Shown here one piece after another: positions 46,601 to 59,650 of a stretch of 64,000 nt of DNA. The notes under the pieces were generated by a model that saw only the letters and a list, made by a program, of their open reading frames with translations, was not told the DNA's origin and did no database searches. The stretch spans positions 22,202,501-22,266,500 of the forward strand of contig NC_068561.1 in the NCBI RefSeq assembly GCF_022201045.2, given 5' to 3'. Origin of the DNA: Citrus sinensis. Lineage: Eukaryota; Streptophyta; Magnoliopsida; Sapindales; Rutaceae. The translations under genes and the position numbers were made by a program. Each line of letters begins with the position of its first letter. The first letter of the stretch is position 1.

Positions 46601-49600
46601 CAGGATGTCCCATTGCAGCTCGTACAGAACCCCATGTAGAGTTTGGATCACCTCTTGCAAACTCAATACCATCAAGGGCTTCCTACAAAACAGAAGGGAA
46701 AAAAGGAAAACCTACAATGAATCTGTACCTCTAACCTAACAATAAGTACCACATTGAACAGCAAGATAAGGAGCTAAGTTTTTTTCTGGACAAGAATGAA
46801 ATAATTATACCACATGAAAGGGGCTTTTGGAATCAAGTTCCTATATTATATTAAAATTAAGAATTGGTTTGTCAAATATGCTGCTGTATGAGGGGGGGAT
46901 AAAAACTAGTAAAATCTCAAACCATTTTTTTTCTTAGAAAATTAACTTAAAGGAGATAGTTTTTCTTGTTTTCAAATTAAGAAGATGGATTTTTGACCCA
47001 TGGTCTTGCAGATATGGGCTACAGACTTGCACACATACTTGCACAAAAGGTAAGACAGCGGAAGTATCGACTTCATCAGTATGGCTGATTCCTGTATTAA
47101 AACCAAAAAACAAGGAAAATAAATAAATCAACTAAACAGGCCAAGAAGGAAAAATAAAAGGCAGCCCTGAAATCAACCATGTGCTTAATACCATTGTTAA
47201 ATACCCATATGGGCAGCGCACCAAGGTCTTCCGCTAGCTGCATAAACAAGTAATTTTATCTTGTTATCTACTTGAGCACAGAAACGAAAGTCATTTTCTA
47301 AAAACTGAAAACTAAACTTCATCTATAGAAATGCATGTGATGCCTACTTGAAGGAACTCAAAATAACCAAGGCCATCATCTGTCCAATACATCCAAACAT
47401 CACCAAAGTGCCCAGGTCTATTTTCCCAGGGTCCAATGCTTGCTTTCCAGCGAAATGCATTTCTTAACCATTCACCTTCAACAAAACAGCCACCTGATGC
47501 AATAAAATTGGAAATACTGCATTGTTTAGGGTGGAGTTCCTGAAGGGTCTGACAAGGAAAAAAATCACACAAACACACACGCGCGCGCATTTAGGAAGAA
47601 ATATAGGGAGGACCGGGATTGGATAGAACCAATCTAATAAAATACACTAAAAATTTTAGAAAGCCTAATATTTATGAAAATTGCCCAATACTTGATCCAA
47701 ATGTAGCAGATGTGCATATCAGACTACCACTACTATAGATAACTATACAATATACTAACTATATCACAGTAGAAAGTTGATGTTTTTATACTAAATAGAT
47801 TATTAATCTATTAAAATAATAGATCACTTATTACAATCACAAAAACAATCACAAACTATTTGTATCCACACCATTGCTACAGTGGATCTGTAAATCAAGT
47901 GCATAAAGGCATTATAGGGGATAGAGAGGAAGGTAAGTTGAAGCTGTGGGAAAGAAGGGCGAAAAAACCAATCCAAAGGATTCAAGTTTATGGAACAGAT
48001 GCATAATAAGGGTAAAAAGGCTATTCAAGAACAACAAATTCGGTGAAACTAAAATCCAGAATGAACTAGAAAATACAAACAAATTGATAAATTAATATTA
48101 TTAGTTTATCAACAAATGAGAAGATTCTATTAAATTTATGAATTTAACAGAGGTCCTTCTGTTCACCGTTTAAGCAGATATATAGCCAAAAGTAGCAAAT
48201 TCAAATATGAACCTCATCATCTCAGCAGCATGAGAACATAGCAAGGGAATCCTCATGAAAAACCTCACCAGAGCAGAAAATTGCCAGCATAAATAAATTC
48301 TATATACCTGGAAATCTGACGAATCGAGGTTTAAGATTTGCAAGCATTTGGAAGAGATCATTTCGAAAACCATGTCCCTGTGCCAAGATAAAGATGCAGA
48401 AAAGCTTAAGAAATATACATAGAATTAGCTATTAAGTCATAACAAGAAACATTATGAAACTCCAGAGATGCAGGAAAAATAGTAAACACATAATATTTGA
48501 CAGTTCTCATTTATTATTCAACTTCTAAAGTGACCAGCTACAAATTAGAAGTTAATTCGAAACCTACTTTTGGTCACTAATGACATTAAAATGCCATAAA
48601 AGAGTGTGCAACACCACGTAAGAGGAGGCATACCTGAGCAGCATCAAGAAAAACAAACAACTAAAGCCTAAAATCTTAACATCCAGAAACAAATAAAGCA
48701 AAAATGAGAGATAGAATTTAACGAAGAAGCCAAAAGAAAAATGCAATATAGACTTCCCTGATACCTCTATCTTGAGGTAACTAACAAGATGCTCCTCTGT
48801 TTCAAACGCTACCAGTTTTTACTAGACGACGCTTGAAACTAGACAACACTTCAGTGACCATCATAGTCCAATAAATTCCATAAAGTGAGGAAATGTCAAA
48901 GAAGAACTTTTGGGTATCTGTGTGTTTCCAGATTTTGATTTTTAAGTTCCTCCAAATTAGTTCAACTCATAAGATATCTTCTTCAGATTCTAAAATGACG
49001 TGAAATAGCATATGCATCTGCGTTAAGTATATACTTCCTTTGTCCTCCTAAGTCAAAACTGTTGAGCGTATAGTAACTGAAATTCTGGGGTTTATTACAC
49101 ATTTTGAAGAGACAAATGAGTAACAAAAAGTAAAAAGGTAAACTCGTTGCCTTGTATGTGTCCAAAGGCATAGCTGACACTTGATCAAACCATATAATGC
49201 CTTCTCTTGAAGTTGTCAGTTGAAGTCTTGCATTAGGATTTGTTTCTTTGGCTTCCAACAAAGTTTCCACCCTTGTCCAGTTTGAAACATCAGAAGCAGA
49301 AGCTCTGCATGAACATTAAAATATACTGTAAGTCCAGCAGATATGAAAGCCTGGTTGGAAAAAATTCATCAATATCAGCTATCCTAAAAACAGTTTTGGG
49401 GGGGGGGGGAGAGTGATGGTGCTTACATAATATTAGAAGTAGCCAGCGTCTGCAACCCATTGGAGCTTGTCAGTGATACCGATATATTTACTGATCCCAG
49501 TGAACGGATATAAAAGATCACCTTGTAGGTCTTCCCTTGTTTTATGGCCTGGGAGAAGACGAGTAAAAAAGAATGCAGATTGCAGCAAATGAGAAAGAAA

Positions 49601-50895
49601 AATATAAAACCTTCAATAAGTAAACAAGAAAGGGATTTGGCAATCTTGTTTCATGTATAAGCAGATCCTATAGAGTTAGAATGGGCAAAGATAATATTCT
49701 GGTACAATCACTGTGCCATAGAGGGAAAGAAGTAATGCAGAAATAGTTTTCTTATAACAGTTGCCAAGTAATTCTCACCATGCCCCAGTATCCTGGGTTA
49801 TAAACTCCAACTCCGCCAACTGGACAGATATTAGTGCCTTCACTGTCGCAAAGCACCTCCATTCGAAGGGCAACTTTGTTCCGCTCAAAGCATGATGAGC
49901 GGTCTGTTGATACAATTAAAGATGAATCGTTACCAATAATAGCCCAAGGATCAATATTTGAGGGAATGTTTTGACCCCCAGCTTCAAAACCTGTAATAGG
50001 AGATGCTTCAGATATAAATAATCAGAAAAAGTAATTTAATGTCAATAATAAATGGCTTAATGATCATGGTGGATATTTTGATTCTTAAGTGAAATGACCT
50101 CCTCCCCGGTAGACATAGTGAAAAACATCAGAGAAACAGCCTAACAGGTTTCAAATAATGCGTACAGTATGCAGACAAAGAGAAGGGGGAAGATATTTAT
50201 TGCATCATGTACAGATAGCAGATATGCACCAAACCCGCAGGTCTCATGAAGAATAGAAAGTCTAAGCATTCACTGTTCAATCAAATGATCAAATGCTTTC
50301 AAAAGCCCCCAAAAAACATGATTTCTCAAAATTATTGGGGCAGTTGAGTGACTGTGTCCACTGCTTTTGTGGTTTAACCAATAACCAAGGTTTAGATTTG
50401 AGAAACAAAGGAACCACTGACAGCAATCAAAGATTGGTCCGACACATTTATAAGGCAAAGTGGATTCTTAAAATCTAGATATAACAAGAATATCAAGGTA
50501 CTAAAAATCACATAAGCATGTCCTTTGCAGCAGAAGAGTAAAAACAGCCGATTTCGAAATGACCTCTGTTGCTCACAAGCTCTGCCCACAGTCCACCAGC
50601 TCCAGCATGATTGATCTCCTGCAGAAAGAAAAAAAGAAAAATACAAGTTAAAAGCTCCGCAACCAACTGAAAACCAGCAAAATCGAACAACATTATTTCA
50701 AGTCGCTGATAAACAAACCTCAAAGAATATTCCAAACAGAGTTTCAGGCATCGGCCGACCTTGAGATGCATCTACCAACAGCCTCGCCGTCTGGTTTACC
50801 TCCACTTCGGCAGCAAAACATTGAAAAAGAAAACAAGTTCCAATGAAGAAGAGAAGCAAAAGAACACCGCAGGAAGGGACCTTGCAAGAAGCCAT
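43633..50895 (-). CDS. ASD1: Alpha-L-arabinofuranosidase, GH51 (ASD1-like)
   Basis: Secreted glycosidase removing terminal arabinose from wall arabinoxylan and arabinan. Seventeen exons on the minus strand: 50895-50719, 50618-50564, 49990-49779, 49548-49427, 49304-49151, 48377-48308, 47493-47348, 47237-47192, 47091-47039, 46682-46538, 45766-45648, 45511-45440, 45356-45253, 45013-44957, 44837-44639, 44264-44118, 43782-43633. Phases agree throughout, giving 675 aa, normal for plant ASD1. Residues 1-28 form a signal peptide. A carbohydrate-binding-like region follows (about 75-240), then the GH51 barrel: FPGGCFVEGEWL, the acid/base Glu in VAVGNED (about residue 385) and the nucleophile Glu in FVSEYAVHGND (about 462), then the C-terminal beta domain. 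Intron 5 starts with GC (49150-49149) instead of GT; the other introns are GT-AG. Confidence 0.96.
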
Positions 50896-51299
50896 TGCTC
50901 AAACACCAGTCACCGCATCCAATTCCAACTCTCTTCAGTCACAGCCTAATAATACCCAATAAAGCTGATAATTCAGTTACATTTCTGATCACATAACAGA
51001 CAAAAGAAGATAAAAGGCATCATAATCATAACCATAACCCAACACCATGTTCTGTCACTCAAATCAGATAAACCGTTACGGACTAAACATAGAAACAAAA
51101 CAAGAAAGACTTGTCGTCGTCGTCGTCATCACCATCTGGACTACTCAACACAGCAGATTGAACCCAACCCAGATAAAAACCAGAACAAATAAAACAGAGT
51201 GTGGTGATAGTACCTTAAACGGAACAAACCCAGATAGAACTTTCAGAAAAATAATTATCAAAATGAAGACAAAAGACAGAGAAGTGGTACCTACCTCTA

Positions 51300-51440
51300 C
51301 CTGAATCAAATGAAAACAATTGCGTTGTGTACTTGTGTTTAGGTGTGGCTGTTGACTGGAGCTTAAAGGAGTTGAGTTGGGGAGTTGAATGCAGTTATAA
51401 CAACAAAACAAATGTTGCGCGCGTTGTTGTTATATAATGG
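51300..51440 (-). promoter_or_regulatory. Likely core promoter and leader exon of the arabinofuranosidase gene
   Basis: On the minus strand a TATA-like word (TTATATAAC) is at about 51429-51437. It is followed about 130 bp on by CAG|GTAGAG near 51302, a plausible donor of a leader intron whose acceptor may be near 50946 (ATTAG|GC) before the ATG at 50895. Inferred from signals only. Confidence 0.4.
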
Positions 51441-54400
51441 GACGAATGAGTAATGATGTTATGCTGGTGGCTGATGGGTTTTGTCAAATGGTCGTTGCCT
51501 TGCTTTGACGTAAGTGGATAGAGTAATCCCGATTCTCGCAGTGGATTAGAAGGAAGAATTTTCACTTTATCTCAGGAACTAAATAAATAAATAAACAAAT
51601 AAATAAAAGATTTCTTTTTCCGGATCCCGCTACCTCGTTTCTGCTGATGTCAACCTTCCACCGTTGGACTTTTGCCGCTTTCATTTCACATTTTCGTTTA
51701 TTTGTTTCTTCGTTTAAATAATTACATTAAGAATTTCGATTAATAAAAAAAAGAAAAAAAAAGAGTTAATTACATAAAGTTATTCTAATTAAACAACGTA
51801 ATCCAAAACCAAACAAATACTTATTTTAATATAAAATTTTAACATAAATGTTCTTAAAACAAATTGCTGAAGTTAAATGCATGTACATACAGTACCAGCG
51901 TATCTTCAAGTACGAAGAGTCATTGTCAAACCAAAAGGATCTCTTTCCCTACCGTAGAAGAAAACAGAAGAAGAAAACGAGCAAGTGAAAGATCTTGAGT
52001 GCAAGCAAGCATCGTCTGATTGTTTTTATAGGAAAAAGTTGATGGGTATAATAAGCAAACGTTATCCAATAATAGATTTGGAGGCCAATCGGACAATTTC
52101 ACCGTGGGGTTTTTCACTTTTGTTGTGCCTCGCCAGCCAGTCCACCTACGCAGCCAACTAAATAATAAAAAAGATCATGTCGCTTCGTTCAGTTTCCCAC
52201 CAAATTTAATGTGGTTGGTTTTTCGTCATTAGAATATTAATTTATGCCGGGACGGATGTTAAAAGGAAAATTAGAGTGGGCCATAGTCCTGTAAAAATTT
52301 TAATTTTTTTTAAATATATATATGATACCCTTTAAATTATAATAAAAATTAAAAATATCTCTAAACGATATATATATATATATATTATTCATTCCGGTCT
52401 TTGTGACTAAAGTTTTCAGCTTTCGTCCTTTTTTTGTAACGAATGATATCAAAATTTTTTTACTTTCATTTTAAAACTTGGTTGATTAGTGAGCCGGTAT
52501 TTAGTATGGCTCGTCAAAAATATCTATTTAAACTCATAAAATTAAAAAAAATTATTAGTATTATTTAATCATATTTTGAGTAGAAGCTAAATAAGTTATT
52601 TTATTTTTACTAAGTATTTATTTGGTGTGATTTATTTAATGATCACAAGTGCTTATTTAATTTTATAAAATTTTCTTTTAAATTTTCTTGTTATCGTTTG
52701 GTTATACTTTTAATAGAGTTTTTGAAGATTAAATAAATTATTTCACTTCTATTAGCAAAAGATTAAATTTTGAGTTTTTGGGAGTAAATGTTGTAAAGTT
52801 TTTTTAATATGTTAAAATGTCTAAAATATGTTTTACTTATTTGACAACCTTATTTTATTATTTTCATAACATAATTTTAAAAAACTTACCTATTAAAATA
52901 ATTTTACAATTTTTAATAAATGTTCTCATTGACAACCAAACAACTAAATTATTTTTGGTGAAAATTCTACTTTTAAAAGCTTTACTAATAAAAAGTTAAT
53001 TTAAATAAACTTTATTTGAAAAACTATATCAAACGGAGCCTAAAAAAAGCTCAATAAGTTTTTGAAAGTAGAGATTGTACAATGTATTCAAAGAATAAAA
53101 TTATCTAAAATGCCCTTAATTTATTTGAACATCTTATTTTATTTATTTCATAAGATAATTATAAAAATTTGTCTATTAAAATACTTTTATAATATTTAAT
53201 AAAAACTCTTACTGATAACTAAATAATTAAAATATTTTTAATAAAAATTATATTTATATAAATTCTATTAATAAATTTCTATTTAAATAAATTTTACTCA
53301 AAAAATAAACCATACGGAGGTGTGTGTGCGTGCGTGTGGTATAATTGATTCCGCAATATCGTGCCAAGGATAGAACAACCATATAGATTGATAAGGATGC
53401 CACGTTGAATGATTTATTACTTTAAATAAAGCGTGGGTAAGTTTATCACTCTTCTGAAAAAAAAAAAAGAAAGTAAATAACTATTTTTGTGGCAAGCTCA
53501 GCCCGTTTAGCAGACTATTTGGGTTTGCATAGGCCCAGGCTTTGAAGCCGACACGCCCCAGCAACTGGGCCTGTTATACCCTCTGGCACAGCAGAATTGA
53601 CAAAAGAAAATTAAAAAAAAAAAAAGGCGCGAATGATAGGGATACAAGTTTACTTTACAAACATATTTTTTACATAAATAAAAATACACGATTGGTTAAA
53701 TGATTTTCATACGAGCTCACTTTGGTAATACATCATTGGAATGAGATATAATTGTGACGAAGTTTTGATTTCAATATTATTAGATTATAATAAAAAAAAA
53801 TAAAGTTTAAATTTAGATTACATATTCAAATACGTGTCTTTTCTATTAAATATCAAGAATTGATTAATTTTTTTGAAAAGAATTAAATATCTTATTTATA
53901 AAAATGAGTATTGTAAAAATATTAAATATTTTACATATTGTATTTTAAAATTTCATCTTAAATAATATAATATAAAATAAATAATAATATAAAGTAATTA
54001 ATTCACTTAAAACCGGAGAACTTTATCAACTACTGTAAATGACACGTCACACTCAAAATTATATTAGATGAATTTTTAAGATAAAATTTTTTTGGATATG
54101 TATCCTTCGCTAATAAAAGAAATAAATGGACCCGCCCCAAGTGAATTCAAGTGCAAAAGAGACGATCAGGATCTGTAGACGATCTACACAGTCGCACCGA
54201 GAGCCCACTGGTCCGCAAAACACACGAATATCGCTGTCTGAGTAATAGTATGAATTAATAAAAACTATATATTGGGGTATTCAAATCACAATTGGAAATC
54301 ACTACAAAAATTAGAAATGAAATGATCAGGTAACGACAGTAGATGCAAATCCTCTCTTCGGTATTTGACTTTCCCCTGATCTGTTTGAATATCGATTTCT

Positions 54401-54689
54401 TATTAATTATTTTATGTACTCTTGAATTGTTGCTTGACGACATCTGTATCCATTTGCATGTTCATGTGGCAGGAATTCATTCTCTTCAACAAATTTAATT
54501 TAACCAAAGTTTTGCTTGCCGGTATGAAAATGAAACCTCCTGTGACTTTTAACATTTTTGTTTCCATCTTATGTAGGCTAAGTAGCTTTTATCCATTTTG
54601 GTTTAATTTTTATAACTGTCTTCGTCTAATATTAGGAGCTGATATTACTTGAAGAATTTGAGTTAGCATAACTGGGAATTTTGTTTGTA
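51441..54689. other. Intergenic, AT-rich, with MITE-like repeats and SUVH leader
   Basis: Divergent spacer between the arabinofuranosidase gene and the SUVH gene. It contains the AT-rich repeats at 52616-53320 (separate entry). About 54120-54689 is probably the promoter and 5' UTR of the SUVH gene, perhaps with a leader intron. No other gene is supported. Confidence 0.55.
52616..53320. mobile_element. AT-rich MITE-like repeats, one full-length and one partial copy
   Basis: Copy A (about 52616-53041) runs from TTTGGTGTGATTTATTT to AACTATATCAAACGGAGCC. Copy B (about 53042-53320) repeats the right-hand part and ends ACCATACGGAGG. The right end, reverse-complemented (GGCTCCGTTTGATATAGTT), resembles the left end (TTTGGTGTGA), as expected of terminal inverted repeats. 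Related copies lie at 61510-62330. No coding capacity. Confidence 0.6.
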
Positions 54690-56855
54690 ATGGATCAAAC
54701 TTTTGGGCAAGACTCGGTTCCTGTTTCTGGGCCATTGGATAAGTCTAGGGTTTGGGATGTAAAGCCGTTGCGGCGTCTTGTTCCTGTATTCCCTTCTGCA
54801 CCCAATTCATCTTCCTCTTCAGCTCCGCCAGGTGCTGCCCCATTTTTTTGCACCGCTCCGTTTGGTCCTTTCCCTTCCGAGGTTTCCCCCTTCTACCCGT
54901 TTTCTGCTTCAGTGGGGGCTCAGGGGCAGCCCCAACAAAATGCATCTTTTGGATATGGCAACCCAGTTACTGCTGCTGTTCCAATAACTTCATTTAGGAC
55001 GCCGCCGCACTCAACAGCTCAGGTAAATGGAGATACTGGGCCATCTAGGAGTTCTAGAGGTCGTGTTCAATCGCAATCCCAGGGCAGTTTTGGAGATGAG
55101 GATGGATACTGTGACAGCCAGAATCAGGGTGCCCAGTTTGTGAGTAGATATAGTATGCACATTGCTGATGCGGAGGATAATAGTAAGGGTGGGAGGCGGA
55201 AGAATAAGCCCCAGAAGAGGACTAGAAGTGGGCGGGATATCAATGTTACCTTGCCAGATATTGATGTGGATTCAATAGTTAACAATATTCTCTCATCATA
55301 TAATCTCATGGAATTTGACACTGTACGGCGAACTGATGGTGACAGGGACTCTGTGGGATATATACTTCTGATATTTGATTTGCTTCGAAGAAAACTATCG
55401 CAGATTGAAGATGTGAGAGAAGCAATGCCAGGGGTTGCTAGACGACCTGACTTGAGAGTGGGTACAATCTTAATGAATAAAGGGATTCGAACCAATGTTA
55501 AGAAGAGAATTGGAGCTGTCCCTGGTGTTGAAGTTGGGGATATTTTCTTTTTCAGGATGGAATTGTGCTTGGTTGGGTTACATCATCCAATTATGGCAGG
55601 AATTGGTTACATGGGTCTGACAGTTAATTTAGAAGAAGAGTCCGTGGCGGTTAGTGTTGTTTCGTCCGGGGGATATGAGGATAATGTAGAGGATGGGGAT
55701 GTGTTGATTTACAGTGGACAAGGAGGGAATATTAATAGGAAAGACAAGGAAGTGACAGACCAGAAACTTGAGAGGGGTAATCTTGCTTTGGAGAAAAGCT
55801 TGCGTCGGGGAAATGAGGTACGGGTGATTAGGGGTGTGAAGGATCTGTCAACTCCAACTGGCAAGATATATGTCTATGATGGTCTTTATAAAATCCAGGA
55901 GTCATGGACTGAGAAAGGAAAGTCAGGCTGCAATGTATTCAAATATAAGTTTATTAGGGTACATGGGCAGCCTGAAGCATTTATGACATGGAAACTGATT
56001 CAGCAATGGAAGGATGGTATCTCTTTGAGAGTTGGGGTCATATTACCAGATCTTACGTCCGGGGCAGAAAACATACCTGTTTCTCTTGTAAATGATGTTG
56101 ATGATGAGAAAGGGCCTGCACATTTTACATATTTGGCTAGTCTCAAGTATGCTCAACCAGTTGATTCACGTGAAATTTTTGGTGGCTGTGACTGCCGCAA
56201 TGGATGTGTCCCTGGTGATCAAATTTGTCCATGCATTCAAAAAAATGCTGGCTATCTTCCGTATACTTCAAATGGTGTTCTTGTGACTCAAAAATCCTTA
56301 GTGCATGAGTGTGGTCCTTCTTGTCAGTGTCCTCCTACCTGCCGGAACCGAGTGTCTCAAGGTGGCCTGAGAGTACATTTGGAGGTGTTTAAAACTAAGG
56401 ATAAAGGCTGGGGTCTTAGGTCTTGGGATCCCATCCGTGCTGGGGCTTTCATATGTGAATATGCAGGGCAGGTTATTGACATTTCGAAGATAGAGGAACT
56501 TGGAGGTGAAAATGTAGATGATTATCTTTTTGATGCTACCCGTACATATCAGCCTGTAGAGCCTGTGCCTAGTGATGCCAATGGGGTTCCAAAGATACCG
56601 TTTCCCTTAATTATAACTGCAAAAGATGTTGGAAATGTAGCTCGTTTCATGAATCACAGTTGCTCTCCCAATGTGTTTTGGCAGCCTGTTCTCCGCCAAA
56701 GTGACAAGGGGTATGATCTTCATGTTGCATTTCATGCCATCAAACACATACCTCCCATGAGAGAGTTGACTTATGATTATGGCCTGCCAGACAAAGCAGA
56801 AAGAAAGAAGAACTGCCTTTGTGGGTCATCAAAGTGCAGAGGCTACTTTTACTAA
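54690..56855 (+). CDS. Histone-lysine methyltransferase, SUVH family (SUVH1/3-like)
   Basis: Chromatin protein joining an SRA (YDG) domain, which reads methylated DNA, with a SET domain that methylates histone H3 lysine 9; SUVH1/3 members can also act as methyl-DNA readers favouring transcription. Single exon, 721 aa. Order: Pro-rich N-terminus (residues 1-120), basic stretch GGRRKNKPQKRTRSGR (~170-185), SRA (~255-405, with VGDIFFFRMELCLVGLHHP), pre-SET with nine Cys (CDCRNGCVPGDQICPC, HECGPSCQCPPTCRN), and SET (~560-700) with NHSCSPNV (S-adenosylmethionine/catalytic site) and YDYG. The post-SET CLCGSSKCRGYFY is at the extreme C-terminus. Key catalytic and zinc residues are present. ATG 54690 is the first in-frame ATG (MDQTFGQ). 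Intronless coding is usual for this subfamily. Confidence 0.96.
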   Translation: MDQTFGQDSVPVSGPLDKSRVWDVKPLRRLVPVFPSAPNSSSSSAPPGAAPFFCTAPFGPFPSEVSPFYPFSASVGAQGQPQQNASFGYGNPVTAAVPITSFRTPPHSTAQVNGDTGPSRSSRGRVQSQSQGSFGDEDGYCDSQNQGAQFVSRYSMHIADAEDNSKGGRRKNKPQKRTRSGRDINVTLPDIDVDSIVNNILSSYNLMEFDTVRRTDGDRDSVGYILLIFDLLRRKLSQIEDVREAMPGVARRPDLRVGTILMNKGIRTNVKKRIGAVPGVEVGDIFFFRMELCLVGLHHPIMAGIGYMGLTVNLEEESVAVSVVSSGGYEDNVEDGDVLIYSGQGGNINRKDKEVTDQKLERGNLALEKSLRRGNEVRVIRGVKDLSTPTGKIYVYDGLYKIQESWTEKGKSGCNVFKYKFIRVHGQPEAFMTWKLIQQWKDGISLRVGVILPDLTSGAENIPVSLVNDVDDEKGPAHFTYLASLKYAQPVDSREIFGGCDCRNGCVPGDQICPCIQKNAGYLPYTSNGVLVTQKSLVHECGPSCQCPPTCRNRVSQGGLRVHLEVFKTKDKGWGLRSWDPIRAGAFICEYAGQVIDISKIEELGGENVDDYLFDATRTYQPVEPVPSDANGVPKIPFPLIITAKDVGNVARFMNHSCSPNVFWQPVLRQSDKGYDLHVAFHAIKHIPPMRELTYDYGLPDKAERKKNCLCGSSKCRGYFY

Positions 56856-59474
56856 TGTTTGATCAACAGATGACATTGGATGGGAATATGGTCCTGGCTA
56901 ACTAATGCATTTAGAAGAAGGTTAGATTTCTCCAACCTACTTTTCTAGGCTTTTACTAGTGATTCCAAATTTTTAATTTGGATGACTGCTGTGAAGAAAT
57001 AATATTGCATTTTCATATCTGCACTAATAGAATGTGGTTTGTTTGTTAATTAAATTTCCCTAATATCTTATAAAAGTTGAATTATCAAGTAGTTTGACAT
57101 AGATCCAAACAATGTCATCGTGAGTATGCTTTTTTTATATAATAGTAAATATTTTACGGTCCAATATTCCTAAGACTAGTAATGCTATTCAGCATTCTTA
57201 AAACAATGCATAAGAATACTAATACTGTTCAGCATTCTTAAAACAAAGCATAATTCCTGAGGCACCAGATATATGGGTGAGGAGCTCAGCAATGAGCTAA
57301 CCTTTTTTGTATAGTCTGCGTGGTGACAGGGCTTGATCCTCATCTTGTGGTGGCCTGGCAGGATAAATGGAAGGCATGAAATTAACATTTGGACCTTAAC
57401 ATTTGCATATAGTGCTCAAGGTATTCCAGTTATGGAGATAGTGATTTTACCTTAATTATCTTTTTCTGATTGCTGTGACACCAAAAAACATTGACTTTTT
57501 ATTAGAGCTGCTGTGAGAGAAGGCTGGTTTTGATATACTGGTTGCAGCCTGAAAGCTTGTCTTGTGTAATGTCAGAAGGGAATAGATTCATTTTTTGATA
57601 ATGGAAGTGAAGAAAAATTCCCTATTTGAGTTTTTTTAGGAGATTCATAGATTAATTTCTCCGTCTGGGTATGTATTGCTAAACAAGGGACTGAGATACT
57701 TATTTCAGTTTTGGTTAGTTATTTTACTTAGAATGAGCAATAACTTGCCTCCTCTCTCCATGGCTATAAGTGTTCATAGGTCTGAGCTTGTGCTTGTGGC
57801 TCACGTGCTCATGCTTTTATTTTTTATTATACAAAGTGCTCATAAGTGTTCATTTTGTTCTGATCTGTTATTAATAGTTTGCATGCATCTAAATTATATG
57901 AGCCATGGTTCTGTTATTTTATTATTGAATATTTACATGGTCTCTCATTAAATAGAACATCTGGGTGTGCTTAAACCATGTTCTCACTCTTGCTGGATTG
58001 CCTGGTCCTTTCCTTAGGTAATCTCTAGTTGCCAGGGGGACAAGGCTGCAGAGTGACTTGAAAATGCAAGTGTTTTTGCTGAATGCATTGTGGTTGAACT
58101 GTATTTTAGTTTTACAGATATTTGCAGGAAAGAATGCTGAGAACTATCTTGTTTGGTTTTGTAGTCATCAGCACAAGAAGAAGTTTTTTTGCAGCTTGTT
58201 CATGTGCTAACATTTTGAAGATGTAACATAAGAATTTTTTGTGTAGAATCCATCCAAGTTGTAACATGGAACACTATACAGTGCTCCTGTATAGTTTAGT
58301 GTAACTTGCTTCTCCCAATGATATTGCCTACACTATTTTGATGCATGTGGGTTTGTTATATAACATGGAGTCAACGATACTCCTGACCTAGTCAAGGATT
58401 TCTACTCTGTTAATTTATAATGCGTCACGGTACATACATTTCCAAAAAAGTCTATGCTTCAGGATGATATGGGTGGGGTTTCATTGTGCTTGTATGTATC
58501 ATTCCTAATTTCATGGAGCCTTAGATGATAGTGGCCCTTTTGCTGTAATTGATTCTGTTGTTGCTTCAAGGTCTAAGAGAGATAAACTAGGGGTATTTTG
58601 GTTGCATATATTTTAACGAGATACATAATTGAATGTACACGGGTTGCTTCCCTTGAGCAGCCTAGAGATGAATCAGGGAGTTGGCTTGGAAAAGTCTCAT
58701 CTTGTGAAGAGGAATTTACAAATGACAAAATTCCCTGCAAGGCATAATTTACAAATGAACTAGCAAGCCACCTGTGATTGTATCAAGTTCACAAAGATTA
58801 TAATAAAATAATGAGAAGTTTTTCTTGATTGGTATATCATCAATTTTGTATACCCTTTAGTTGGATAGAATGAAAATTTGGCACCAGGTCCAAAAAAATT
58901 GTTACCGAAAAGAGAAAAAAAGAGAGAGAGAGAGTTTTGTACCCTTACTGCAAACTTAGTGAAAAGATCTACCCATTTAAAATAATAATAGTAATTATAC
59001 CCTCCTTGAAAGCATGCTGAAAGCTTGTTTAGACCGAACTTCTTGATTGATTCATCTAATCCTCTGTAGACTTGATTGAATAAGATGTTGGTAGTGATGC
59101 GTATATTGATTAATCTTGAAAGATTTAAGCTCAACCCAAATGGATGCTTCGATAAGGAGTTTGAATGCATCAGTACAATTCAGGTAATCATAAAATTAGA
59201 TAATTGCGGTATAACCATTACCGACTAAATGCTCAAGTTGATCAAGAAGAGCTTGTTCAATCATAGGCACTGGTTGTTTTTCTTCTTGGTTAATTATTCT
59301 GATCAATAGAGGACTCAACCTGGTTACGAAGACTGTTCATTTTGCATCTCCATCTGAAGATGAAGATTTTCATCACAAGAAACAAGCACACACTGAATAG
59401 GGTCATCAATCACATGACATCTGTTGTAGAAAATATAAAATAATCAATAAAAGTGGGCAGCAAAAAGTAATACT

Positions 59475-59650
59475 CCTAAAAAATGAGGAGTAGAGTCATG
59501 CTCCCCCAAAAATGGAGAGTAAGAGCCATGCTCCCCAAAGAGCACGAACCACGGTTCCCCAAGAATAGGTAGCAGGAGTCATGCTCCTACGGAGCAGAAA
59601 CCATGGTCTCTAAGAATGGAGAGCATAAATCATGGTTTCCACAAATGGAG
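59475..59650. repeat. Degenerate ~30-bp tandem repeat
   Basis: About six imperfect units of 25-31 bp, each with AATGGAGAGTA-like and GTCATGCTCCCC-like words (e.g. 59492, 59519, 59577, 59628). Units alternate between CATGCTCC and CATGGTTCC versions. Non-coding as far as I can tell. Confidence 0.6.

Noticed and set aside
49398-49409. Run of 12 G in an arabinofuranosidase intron
   Set aside because: Simple homopolymer; only of use as a caution about sequencing accuracy.
55124-55495. Minus-strand open frame of 123 codons
   Set aside because: It lies antisense within the SUVH exon and has no recognisable domain.
58760-59170. Minus-strand 136-codon frame
   Set aside because: It contains a low-complexity YYYY stretch from an ATT microsatellite and no retroelement or plant-protein motif I can name.
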